Assembly: GCA_002353575.1 (NCBI GenBank) | Contig: DEJQ01000031.1 | Span: 1 to 18,518 of the forward strand | Direction of reading: 5' to 3' | Origin: Prevotellaceae bacterium UBA2744 | GTDB taxonomy: Bacteria > Bacteroidota > Bacteroidia > Bacteroidales > Bacteroidaceae | Length of the DNA stretch: 18,518 nucleotides | Part shown: in pieces, positions 8,107 to 15,631 of the stretch | Position numbering within the stretch: position 1 is the first letter of the stretch | Layout: each line of letters begins with the position of its first letter | Made by a program: the position numbers and the translations under genes | The notes under the pieces: generated by a model | What the model was told of the DNA's origin: nothing | The model's input: only the letters and a program-made list of their open reading frames with translations | Database searches by the model: none

Positions 8107-11058
8107 TCATGAACTTAGAACCACGCTTTCTTTATGCATACCGTCTATTTTTATGGTTAGCGGTTGACTGAGATGCACATGTCGCACATGAGCCGTTTCT
8201 GCCACTGCAGGAAGCGAGTCGAAATAATCCTGACGATATATTCCGTCACCGATGAAATCGTTCACTGTGAGGTAACCGACCCCAAAACTGGTAAGGTTTT
8301 GGAAGAAATGGGTGCCTTGTGAAGGATCGACATGGAAATTGGGCAATCCTGCCTCAACAATCACCTTAGCTGCAGATATATGAGGCCATTTCACTGGTAT
8401 TCCGAGCCATGGATCGGATGATCCCCAACGGCCGGGACCGATGAGAAGATAGTGGCGGTCGCTTCCGTCAAGGAAAGTGCGGTTTATGTGCTCTATCTCG
8501 TCAGCAATCTGCTGGGTGTCGGCAGCTGAAAATTCCTTTGTCTTTACATATACCACATCATATATGTCGGAAATTATTCCATGACCTATAGCATTATGAC
8601 TGCGTACGAGACAATCGGAATCAGGGATGAGGGCGATGTTCTCGTCGAGCTGCATAGTATTATCGACCATAGGACGAATCTGAAGCAGGTAGAATTCGGC
8701 TGTCTTGTCAGCATTCAGATTTACGGCCAACTCAATTTCTACAGGCCGTGCCATTTCTTCCTGACCATACTTAAGTATCTTACGGAGGACCTCAGGCAAC
8801 GGGATAACACCATGTTGAAGAACTCCGGCAAAGCTGATTATCTTACGGTTTTTGCCTTCGTAGAATCCATCATAGATAGCCTGGTCGTAAGGGTCGAACG
8901 TAGAGACTATCCATTGCAATGAGCCATCGGCCTCGGCATCGCGGACTGTGACAGTCTTCAGATTGAAGGCATCGTCAACCTGGAAGTGGGCTGATGACTG
9001 TTCGCTCTGTTCGAGAGCATAGAACTTTGTCTGGGTTTCGCGCAGAGCCAACTCCATTTCGCTCATCTGGAGAACTTTTTCAGGATGAGCCGGACAGACA
9101 CGAAGGCTTAGTCCGCCATCAACAATGTATTTTCCGAGACCAAGGGCAAGGTTCACTATACCCTCCTCGGCACGTTCGTCACCAATCGGATAGTAGTTGA
9201 TGGAACGTGCTACACCCGAGATGGCAGGATAGTAGCCAGAAGGATATTGCTGACCGACCACTTCCTGAAGGATGATTGCCATCTTCTCTTGGTCGATGAC
9301 ATTAGAAGTGGCTGTCATGTAGTCTTTGGAAGCACGGTAAAAGACAGAGGCATAGACACTCTTGATAGCATTGGAGAGCATTTCAAGACGCGTATATTTG
9401 TCATCTACGAATGGTATCATGTATGTGGAGTAGATTCCTGCGAAAGGCTGATAGTGACTGTCCTCGAGCAGGGACGAAGAACGAATGGCAAGCGGCGAGT
9501 GTACCACATCGAAGAAGGACATCAGGTCGTCGGCCAACTGTTCTGGCAGGCGGGCATGCAGGAAGTGCTGCAGAATCTGCTCGTCAGGAATATCAGATAA
9601 TGCAACTTCGTACAGACTATTGGAGTCCATGAATTGGTCGAAAATATCGGTGCAGAGGACAACCGTCTTCGGGATGAGCACTTTCATGTTTTCATATTCG
9701 TTCAGGTCGGTGCGGCGCTTAATTATATTGTCAAGAAAGGCCAGACCGCGTCCCTTACCTCCAAGAGAACCTTCACCAATACGGGCGAACTGACTATAGG
9801 AGTCGTAACGGTCGCGCTGAAAGACGGCAACGACACCCTGGTTCTTCATACGCCGATAGGTGACTATGGCATCGAAGATGTACTGACGGTGGGCATCTAC
9901 GTCGTTGATTTTATCCCAAGTAATCTTCTTCAGGAATTCGGATATCGGAAAGAGGGCACGAGAGGACAGCCAACGCGAGACGTTGTTGCGCATAAGGTGA
10001 TAACGAAGCGATTCAGAGGGAATCTTGAAGATATTCTCGTGGAGTTCCTTCAGATTATGAACACGAACAACCTCTTTCATGGTCTGCGGGTCGCGGAATA
10101 TGAAATCGCCAAATCCGAAGTATTTATAAAGGGCTTTTTTCAGGTCGTGGTCGAGTTTCTTGGAGTTCTTATCGATGAAGGCAGCACGACACATGTCGGC
10201 ATACACCTTACGTTCGGGTTCGCTGGAGTTGAGTACCAGAGGAACGTAGTTATCCACACCGCGAATTGCCTGCAGCAGCTTATAACCGGCAAGTTCGTCG
10301 GTCTCCTTGGAACCGGATGTAAGAGGGAAACGGCAGTCGCTGATGACACCCAACACATTATCGCTATAACGGCTATAGAGCAGCCAAGCCTCTTCGTAGC
10401 TGCGGGCAAGCACTATCTTCGGGCGACCGCGCATACGAAGCATTTCGAGCTGGGAGTTGAGAGCTTCTGTGGCAAAAAGAAGACTTTGCTGGAGCACAAA
10501 CTTATACAGGTTGGTGAGGATGGACGAATAGAACCGGATGCTATCCTCGACAAGCAGAATCATCTGCACACCAGAAGCGAGGTCGTGCTCAAGATTCATC
10601 TTGTCCTCAATCAACTTGATAATGGAAAGCAGGAGATCGGTATTGCCCAACCAGCAGAATACGTACTCGAAGGCACTGAGGTCTTCGTTCTCCATGCGCT
10701 TAGTGATGCCGTGAGAGAAAGGTGTAAGTACGACGATAGGAATAGACGGCAACTGCGACTTCACGTCACGGGCTATGTCGAAGACATCATTATTGTCGGT
10801 TCCAGGCATACAGATGATGAGGTTGAAGTCGTATTGCTTCATATACCGAATCACATCATCCTGAGTGGAGGCACGGAAGAACCGAGGCGGATAGCGCAGA
10901 CCTAATTTGGCATATTCATCGAATATCTTCTCATCTACACGGCCGTCGTCCTCAAGCATGAAAGCATCATAGGGATTTGCAATGATAAGCACATTAAATA
11001 TTCGACGCTGCATGAGGTCAACAAAACTTGTGTCGCGAAGTTGTAAATGGGTTGTCAT
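8107..11058 (-). CDS. Two-receiver PEP-synthase-like ATP-grasp protein
   Basis: This is a cytoplasmic protein of 983 residues. Residues of about 20-155 look like a degenerate receiver domain; the strand that normally ends in the phosphoacceptor Asp reads LIICMPGTD. Residues of about 166-315 look like an intact receiver, with acidic pair E171-D172, phosphoacceptor candidate D241 in VISDCRFP, and K297. A PPDK_N-type ATP-grasp domain follows at about 425-797, with SLGGKGRGLAFL at 431-442, LAIRSSSLLED at 523-533 and LLQIRP at 791-796. The standard PEP-utiliser C-terminal barrel is absent. Residues 820-983 form a domain I cannot name, with LLIGPGRWGSSDPW at 871-884 and QGTHFFQN at 914-921. The family is usually labelled phosphoenolpyruvate synthase, but classical PEP synthesis is unlikely without the PEP barrel. 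It is the last gene of the nadK operon, 32 nt after its neighbour. A phosphorylation-controlled phosphotransferase is my inference. Confidence 0.8.
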   Translation of the reverse strand: MTTHLQLRDTSFVDLMQRRIFNVLIIANPYDAFMLEDDGRVDEKIFDEYAKLGLRYPPRFFRASTQDDVIRYMKQYDFNLIICMPGTDNNDVFDIARDVKSQLPSIPIVVLTPFSHGITKRMENEDLSAFEYVFCWLGNTDLLLSIIKLIEDKMNLEHDLASGVQMILLVEDSIRFYSSILTNLYKFVLQQSLLFATEALNSQLEMLRMRGRPKIVLARSYEEAWLLYSRYSDNVLGVISDCRFPLTSGSKETDELAGYKLLQAIRGVDNYVPLVLNSSEPERKVYADMCRAAFIDKNSKKLDHDLKKALYKYFGFGDFIFRDPQTMKEVVRVHNLKELHENIFKIPSESLRYHLMRNNVSRWLSSRALFPISEFLKKITWDKINDVDAHRQYIFDAIVTYRRMKNQGVVAVFQRDRYDSYSQFARIGEGSLGGKGRGLAFLDNIIKRRTDLNEYENMKVLIPKTVVLCTDIFDQFMDSNSLYEVALSDIPDEQILQHFLHARLPEQLADDLMSFFDVVHSPLAIRSSSLLEDSHYQPFAGIYSTYMIPFVDDKYTRLEMLSNAIKSVYASVFYRASKDYMTATSNVIDQEKMAIILQEVVGQQYPSGYYPAISGVARSINYYPIGDERAEEGIVNLALGLGKYIVDGGLSLRVCPAHPEKVLQMSEMELALRETQTKFYALEQSEQSSAHFQVDDAFNLKTVTVRDAEADGSLQWIVSTFDPYDQAIYDGFYEGKNRKIISFAGVLQHGVIPLPEVLRKILKYGQEEMARPVEIELAVNLNADKTAEFYLLQIRPMVDNTMQLDENIALIPDSDCLVRSHNAIGHGIISDIYDVVYVKTKEFSAADTQQIADEIEHINRTFLDGSDRHYLLIGPGRWGSSDPWLGIPVKWPHISAAKVIVEAGLPNFHVDPSQGTHFFQNLTSFGVGYLTVNDFIGDGIYRQDYFDSLPAVAETAHVRHVHLSQPLTIKIDGMHKESVVLSS

Positions 11059-11082
11059 ATATTACTGGCTGTTTTTTCAAAT

Positions 11083-11090
11083 CAAAGTTA
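11083..11090 (-). promoter_or_regulatory. Possible internal -7 element ahead of the ATP-grasp gene
   Basis: On the minus strand this reads TAACTTTG, an exact match to TAnnTTTG, about 24 nt ahead of the ATG at 11058. No good -33 TTTG is seen at the usual spacing; that position lies inside the upstream gene. It could be a weak internal promoter or chance. Confidence 0.25.
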
Positions 11091-12143
11091 TTAGGTTTCA
11101 GAAATTCCGTCATCTCCACTGGAAGCTGTCTTTGCCTTCATCAAAGCTAATCCTATGACAGCCCAGAAAAGCTCACGCACCCTGCATATTATGGAGATGA
11201 ACATGCCGAGGGCACTTGTCATTCCAAGTGCAGAGACGGATATGGCAAAACCGCCCTCGCGCCCCCCGAGCTGCAAGGGAAGAAATCCAAGCAAATTGGC
11301 AAAGAGAGAGGTGAAACTGAGAATCAGAAATGAATACAAGAATAATAGCAGAATGTTTCCACTATGATTAAAGAGCAGTAGCACAAACAGAATCTCAAAA
11401 CTCTGACACACCCTGCCCACATACTCAATGAGAAGACTCTTATAAAAGGTAAGACGTTCCTGACTATGGAGTTCTGAGATCTGACGATCTATACGTACAA
11501 AGTCTTCATGATGGTCATATAACATACGTTTGCCCCACCCTTTCAATCCTGGTATATAACTGATGACGATGAACAGGCGACGTACCATGCCATAACGATA
11601 GCCACGGATGAAGAGGTAAATGCCCAGACTGCAAAATGCAGACATGAGAAACAGTACGAGTGCCGTTCCTACATTCATAGGCAGAATGCCTAACCCTGAT
11701 AATATCAGGTATATGATAATACTGGACGACCAAAAGCAGAAATGTGCGAAGACGTGCATCATGGCAAAGAGAACCACAGAAGACGTTGCACGCTGCACAC
11801 CTATATGTCGGGTCATCTCCATAATCTTATATGGTTCGCCCCCAAGGAGTCCTATTGGTGTTGTATAGTTTAACGCGAAACCAGACACGGTAAGTCGGAG
11901 CAAGTATAGGAAACTGACCGGACAAGGTCCGCTACCACGTATGATGACTTGCCACGACCAAGCGTTCATAAGGTACAGAATACCCCACAATGCAAGAATG
12001 GCAAGCAACCAATAACCGGTATGACAGATGTAGTGCCAGAGTTCGATAAAACTAACCTCGAACGTGAATAGCATTACTACTACTGCCACGATTCCCACAA
12101 AGAAAAAAATGTTTTTTATTCGAGCTTGTTTCATCTTTTTCAC
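11091..12143 (-). CDS. Flippase-like membrane protein (UPF0104 / MprF transmembrane-domain family)
   Basis: This is a polytopic inner-membrane protein of 347-350 residues with about seven or eight hydrophobic segments, including 12-29, 44-66, 122-148, 160-179, 236-256, 263-290 and 305-335. Two family signatures are visible: TTPIGLLGGEPYK at 94-106 and GFLPLQLGGREGGFAIS at 286-302. The fold matches the transmembrane half of lysylphosphatidylglycerol synthase/flippase MprF but lacks the cytosolic aminoacyl-transferase half, so it probably moves or modifies a lipid-linked substrate. That substrate is unknown. The longest reading frame starts at a GTG (12143) that overlaps the ABC gene's TGA as GTGA; an ATG at 12134 would give 347 residues. 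Either start implies translational coupling to the exporter gene, so the two may work on one lipid. Confidence 0.8.
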   Translation of the reverse strand: MKKMKQARIKNIFFFVGIVAVVVMLFTFEVSFIELWHYICHTGYWLLAILALWGILYLMNAWSWQVIIRGSGPCPVSFLYLLRLTVSGFALNYTTPIGLLGGEPYKIMEMTRHIGVQRATSSVVLFAMMHVFAHFCFWSSSIIIYLILSGLGILPMNVGTALVLFLMSAFCSLGIYLFIRGYRYGMVRRLFIVISYIPGLKGWGKRMLYDHHEDFVRIDRQISELHSQERLTFYKSLLIEYVGRVCQSFEILFVLLLFNHSGNILLLFLYSFLILSFTSLFANLLGFLPLQLGGREGGFAISVSALGMTSALGMFISIICRVRELFWAVIGLALMKAKTASSGDDGISET

Positions 12144-13813
12144 CGCGTTATACGTTCCAGTTTAATCGTATCGGTAGTGTAGTCGAGTACAGCCTGACGA
12201 TGCGTCACGAAGATGATTGTGCCAGTACTAAAATGCACCTTGAGATTCTGTAGGATTTCACGTTCAGTCTCTTCATCAAGAGCTGATGTAGCTTCATCGA
12301 GCAAAAGGATTTTACAAGGGCGCAAGAGCGCACGGGCAATGGCTATGCGCTGCGACTGTCCCTCACTAAGGCCTCCGCCCTGTTCACTGCAAACGGTGTT
12401 AAGTCCACTTGGCATTTCGTACACAAAATCAGCTTTGGCAATATGCAATGCCTGCTTCATCTGTTCATCTGATGCAGACGGGTTTCCAAGAAGCAGGTTG
12501 TCACGTATAGTACCAGAGAAGAGGGTGTTACCCTGCGGAATATAAGAGATGTTACAACGTGTGGATGGCGAAAGCGGGTAACTGTTCTCTTCATTGTATA
12601 TCAATGTCTGTCCTGCAACAGGATTGACAAGCGATAGCATAAGACGTATGAGTGTAGTTTTACCGGCACCGGTTTCCCCAAGGATGGCGGTAAAACTGCC
12701 AGGACGAAAGTCGTGGGAGAAATGGCTGATAACCAAACGGCCACTTCGTCCGTTTGCAGGTTGGTAGCGGAATGATACGTCATCAAAGCGCAGACCGACG
12801 GCGCCATGCAGAGAAATAGGTTCATCGGCAGGTTCCTGCGGCAGTTCCTCCAGTTCCATAAGACGTTCAGAACTGGCAAGAGAGTTCACAAACACAGGCA
12901 AAATACGTGCCATCTGCAGCATTGGCCGCTGGATGCGGTTAATAAGCTGAGTAAAGGCTATAAGAACACCAACGGTGATTATACCACTTTGCAGCTGAAA
13001 AAGTCCCCATACAAGCCCCACGAGGTATGCTGTTGTAAAACCTATATTAACCAGAGTCTTGGTAAGAATAGCAAAACGGGCACGCTGTTTTACCTGATGG
13101 CGCAAGACGGACTGACGGTTCTCCAAGCGTTCCAACATCGTATCTGTCCGTTCGAGAGTCTTTATAACCATCTTATGAACCATACTTTCCTGGATTATTG
13201 CCTGGATTGCTGAATTAGAATCTTTGATGCGACGCACAATACGACGCATATGGAAAAAATAATATCGGGACAGGAGCAGAAAAGCAGGAGAGATGAAAAC
13301 AAGAATGAGGGCAAGCGTGCTATCCATCACATACAGATAAACAAGCGATGCAAAGAACTGAACTACGACTATCAGTGTCGAAGGAACGACTTCGGTCATC
13401 AGATTGACTATATCGCTCACATCGGTGAACAGGCGATTAAGTACATCGCCACTATGATATTTCTCTATTCCACTCCATTGACTTTTCAGCAGGTGACGGA
13501 AAAAGAACTGCTGCATCTGATTCTGAGCACGTACACCTAAGACAGCTTCGACCCACGTAGAAAGAATGTGAAGAAGCATCTCTGCAATGAATATCGTTCC
13601 CAAAAGAACCGACATCCACACAATACTACCCTCGCGGGTGCCAGAAGCAATGTCTGTGAGTTTACGAAGTGTATCTACACCCAACAGTCCCAATGCCACC
13701 ATTGTCAAACCGATAATGGCATTCATAAAGGCCTGTATGCGACATCCTTTATGATGGCGCCACAACCACCCAATGATAGCACTCCAGGAGTATTTTGTCT
13801 TATTTATCATCAT
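12140..13813 (-). CDS. ABC transporter, fused permease and ATPase (exporter type)
   Basis: This is a half-transporter of 557 residues, expected to work as a dimer in the inner membrane and export a lipid, peptide or drug-like substrate. The N-terminal 300 or so residues are an ABC type-1 transmembrane domain with about six membrane segments. The ATPase domain occupies about 335-557. It has Walker A GETGAGKTT at 379-387 (K385), Q-loop YIPQGNTLF, signature LSEGQSQR (Glu in the third position of the usual LSGGQ), Walker B KILLLDEATSALDEE, and H-loop FVTHRQ. All catalytic elements are present. The start ATG at 13813 overlaps the nadK stop as ATGA, and a second ATG follows at once (13810); overlap coupling favours the first. 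The stop overlaps the next gene by 4 nt. The substrate cannot be read from sequence; the flippase-like neighbour hints at a lipid. Confidence 0.88.
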   Translation of the reverse strand: MMINKTKYSWSAIIGWLWRHHKGCRIQAFMNAIIGLTMVALGLLGVDTLRKLTDIASGTREGSIVWMSVLLGTIFIAEMLLHILSTWVEAVLGVRAQNQMQQFFFRHLLKSQWSGIEKYHSGDVLNRLFTDVSDIVNLMTEVVPSTLIVVVQFFASLVYLYVMDSTLALILVFISPAFLLLSRYYFFHMRRIVRRIKDSNSAIQAIIQESMVHKMVIKTLERTDTMLERLENRQSVLRHQVKQRARFAILTKTLVNIGFTTAYLVGLVWGLFQLQSGIITVGVLIAFTQLINRIQRPMLQMARILPVFVNSLASSERLMELEELPQEPADEPISLHGAVGLRFDDVSFRYQPANGRSGRLVISHFSHDFRPGSFTAILGETGAGKTTLIRLMLSLVNPVAGQTLIYNEENSYPLSPSTRCNISYIPQGNTLFSGTIRDNLLLGNPSASDEQMKQALHIAKADFVYEMPSGLNTVCSEQGGGLSEGQSQRIAIARALLRPCKILLLDEATSALDEETEREILQNLKVHFSTGTIIFVTHRQAVLDYTTDTIKLERITR

Positions 13814-14694
13814 CCTCTACGATCTGCTCCCCACATCATTTTTTTACGAAGGGTGGAGAAAAAATTATGCCCCGGCTGGGTGACAACATTTACGCAATAT
13901 GGAGCCTTGCGAATACGCAGATGAATATTATCGCGATAACTCTGGCTACGACCGTCAAGCGAAATAAGGAAGTTGCCAGAACGGCTCTCTACCCGAAGTT
14001 CGATTTCAGCATCGTCGCACAAAACAATAGGACGCATATTAAGCGAATGAGGAGCAACCGGAGTGAGACAGATGGCATCTGACTGAGGAACCATGATAGG
14101 ACCGCCCACACTCAATGAATAAGCAGTACTGCCTGTAGGAGTACTGACTATAAGACCATCAGCCTGATAGGTAGTAAGATATTGATCATCAATATCTGTA
14201 TGGATAGTTATCATTGAAGATATGTCGTGTTTCAGGATTGCTATCTCATTCAACGCAAAAGGATATCCTTGCATCTCTATTTCATCACATAAAAGTTGAA
14301 GTACACTATGAGCCTCGACATTATAGGTGCCGCTATATATGTCAGCTATTGCATCCTCTATCCTGTCAGGCTGATAACTTGCAAGAAAGCCAAGACGCCC
14401 CGTATTGAAACCAATAATAGGAATCTGCTTGTCTGCTACGCGACTGGCAACGTCGAGAAACGTTCCATCTCCTCCAAGACATATAGCAAAGTCTGCAGTA
14501 AAGGCATCGTCTTCAATCAATTCGCACTGAGGAACATTTATTTTGACATTATCTTTCAGAAAACTGTAAAACTGCTTGGGCATTACAATAGAAGCCTCGT
14601 ATTTCTCTGCAACAGCAAAGAATTTCTGCACCACAGCCGACTTGCGCTCTTGATAAATATTACCAAAAAGTGCAAATTTTAATTTCTTCGACAT
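13810..14694 (-). CDS. nadK: NAD kinase
   Basis: This enzyme phosphorylates NAD to NADP in the cytosol and is usually essential because it supplies the NADPH pool. At 294 residues it has the usual family length. The diagnostic motifs are all present: GGDGTFLD at 74-81 with the catalytic D76, NTGRLGFLA at 97-105, NE at 149-150, and DGLIVSTPTGSTAYS at 179-193, followed by GGP at 197-199. The ATG at 14694 lies about 20 nt downstream of the predicted transcription start in the divergent promoter. It is the first gene of a four-gene operon; its TGA overlaps the ABC gene's ATG. The link between an NADP-forming enzyme and a membrane exporter may be no more than a shared promoter. Confidence 0.96.
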   Translation of the reverse strand: MSKKLKFALFGNIYQERKSAVVQKFFAVAEKYEASIVMPKQFYSFLKDNVKINVPQCELIEDDAFTADFAICLGGDGTFLDVASRVADKQIPIIGFNTGRLGFLASYQPDRIEDAIADIYSGTYNVEAHSVLQLLCDEIEMQGYPFALNEIAILKHDISSMITIHTDIDDQYLTTYQADGLIVSTPTGSTAYSLSVGGPIMVPQSDAICLTPVAPHSLNMRPIVLCDDAEIELRVESRSGNFLISLDGRSQSYRDNIHLRIRKAPYCVNVVTQPGHNFFSTLRKKMMWGADRRG

Positions 14695-14710
14695 ATTTTC
14701 TATATTTTTT

Positions 14711-14730
14711 CTTACATTTGCAAATGTAAG
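14711..14730. promoter_or_regulatory. Palindromic divergent promoter between nadK and the DJ-1 gene
   Basis: CTTACATTTGCAAATGTAAG is a perfect 20-bp palindrome. It contains TACATTTG, a match to the Bacteroidetes -7 consensus TAnnTTTG, on the plus strand at 14713-14720 and on the minus strand at 14728-14721. The two elements touch back to back. On the minus side a TTTG lies 18 nt upstream (14747-14750) as a possible -33; the plus side has no clear -33. The implied leaders are about 20 nt for nadK and about 38 nt (very A-rich) for the DJ-1 gene. Confidence 0.6.
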
Positions 14731-14764
14731 GCAAAATTCGCAAAAACAAAAAAAAATTAATAAT

Positions 14765-15334
14765 ATGATTTACACATTCCTTGCCAACGGTTTCGAAGAC
14801 GTAGAGGCTCTTGGCGTTATTGACGTATGCAGACGAGCTGGCCTACCTGTAAAAACTGTCAGCATAATGCCAACTCAAATAGTGGAAAGCGCTCATGGGG
14901 TAAAGATGATGGCAGATTCTATGCTGTCAGATAACAATTATGAGAATGCAGATATGTTGTTCCTGCCAGGTGGTATGCCTGGGGCACAAAACCTGAACGA
15001 TTGCAAGAAACTGCAAGACATCATCATGGCTCATTTCAATGCAGGAAAACCACTTGCTGCCATTTGCGCAGCACCAATGGTATATGGTAATCTGGGAATA
15101 CTCAAAGGCAAAAAAGTCACCTGCTACCCGGGTTTTGAAAAATTCCTCACCGGCGCCACATACACCGGCAACCTGACAGAACGCGACGGACAGTTCTTCA
15201 CCGGAAAAGGACCTGCAGCAGCACTACAATTGGGATATGACATAGTCAGTGCCTTCTGCGGAGATGAAATAGCTAAAGAACTTAAAAATGGAATGATGTA
15301 TTCATTCCTGATGAAAACTGAGGATACTATCTAA
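14765..15334 (+). CDS. DJ-1/PfpI (YajL-like) family protein
   Basis: This is a cytosolic protein of 189 residues with the DJ-1/YajL fold, a family linked to protection from oxidative and carbonyl stress (chaperone or deglycase activity, debated). The nucleophile-elbow cysteine is C101 in AAICAAP, and the conserved glutamate that lowers its pKa is E14 in GFEDVEA. The LPGG motif at 67-70 is also typical. Length and motifs are complete, and there is no signal peptide. The ATG follows an A-rich leader downstream of the palindromic promoter shared with nadK, so the two could be co-regulated or could compete for polymerase. The last 33 bp overlap a possible convergent small gene. The family call is strong; I avoid a gene symbol because the exact subfamily is uncertain. 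Confidence 0.92.
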   Translation: MIYTFLANGFEDVEALGVIDVCRRAGLPVKTVSIMPTQIVESAHGVKMMADSMLSDNNYENADMLFLPGGMPGAQNLNDCKKLQDIIMAHFNAGKPLAAICAAPMVYGNLGILKGKKVTCYPGFEKFLTGATYTGNLTERDGQFFTGKGPAAALQLGYDIVSAFCGDEIAKELKNGMMYSFLMKTEDTI

Positions 15335-15559
15335 ATATAGACTGACTTCATAAGTACGATAAATCAGGTGGAAGTCATCACTATCAATGAGAAAACGGTA
15401 GGCGATGGCATCATTCAATATGCCTTGCCACATTTCACTGAAAGGGTTGGCAGGATAGAGTAACACAACAGTGCGGAAACGTCTGGACACGAAGTCGAAA
15501 ATGTTGACCTGCCTACTGGGGTGACAGGTAAATTCTGCCAGATTCTTATTACGTAACAC
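15302..15559 (-). CDS. Possible small protein of unknown function
   Basis: This 85-codon frame, reading back from the nrdG terminator, is not recognised. It begins at a GTG, with an in-frame stop (TAG, 15565-15563) two codons before it, and has no ATG at its start. Codon choice and composition (aromatic and hydrophobic stretches such as FRTVVLLYP, and RTYEVSLYLDSIL) look coding rather than random. It overlaps the end of the convergent DJ-1 gene by 33 bp. It lies just beyond a strong hairpin, with no visible -7 element in the 22 bp between, so expression would need read-through. It may be a real small gene, a remnant of a longer one, or chance. Confidence 0.4.
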   Translation of the reverse strand: MLRNKNLAEFTCHPSRQVNIFDFVSRRFRTVVLLYPANPFSEMWQGILNDAIAYRFLIDSDDFHLIYRTYEVSLYLDSILSFHQE

Positions 15560-15581
15560 AGTCTATATCACTAAATACAAC

Positions 15582-15625
15582 ACAAAAGTGGATATGAGAG
15601 TTAGCCCTTTCATATCCACTTTTGT
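15582..15625 (-). terminator. Rho-independent-type terminator after nrdG
   Basis: ACAAAAGTGGATATGA (15582-15597) and TCATATCCACTTTTGT (15610-15625) are perfect 16-bp inverted arms around a 12-nt loop. The hairpin starts 6 nt after the nrdG stop codon. On the minus strand its 3' arm ends in ACTTTTGT and continues into GTTGTATTT, a loose U-rich tail. Confidence 0.8.
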
Positions 15626-15631
15626 ATAAGG

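Noticed and set aside
8170..8205. Short direct repeat of GCACATG
   Set aside because: It encodes the local residues VRHVH in the minus-strand gene; two short copies inside a coding region need no further explanation.
9634..10905. Plus-strand open frame of 423 codons opposite the receiver/ATP-grasp gene
   Set aside because: It is antisense to a gene with clear domain motifs, has no recognisable domain, and shows the codon mirror pattern of the minus-strand gene.
14711..14730. Palindrome read as a terminator
   Set aside because: It sits between two divergent gene starts, not after a stop codon. It has no loop or U-tract and fits -7 boxes on both strands.
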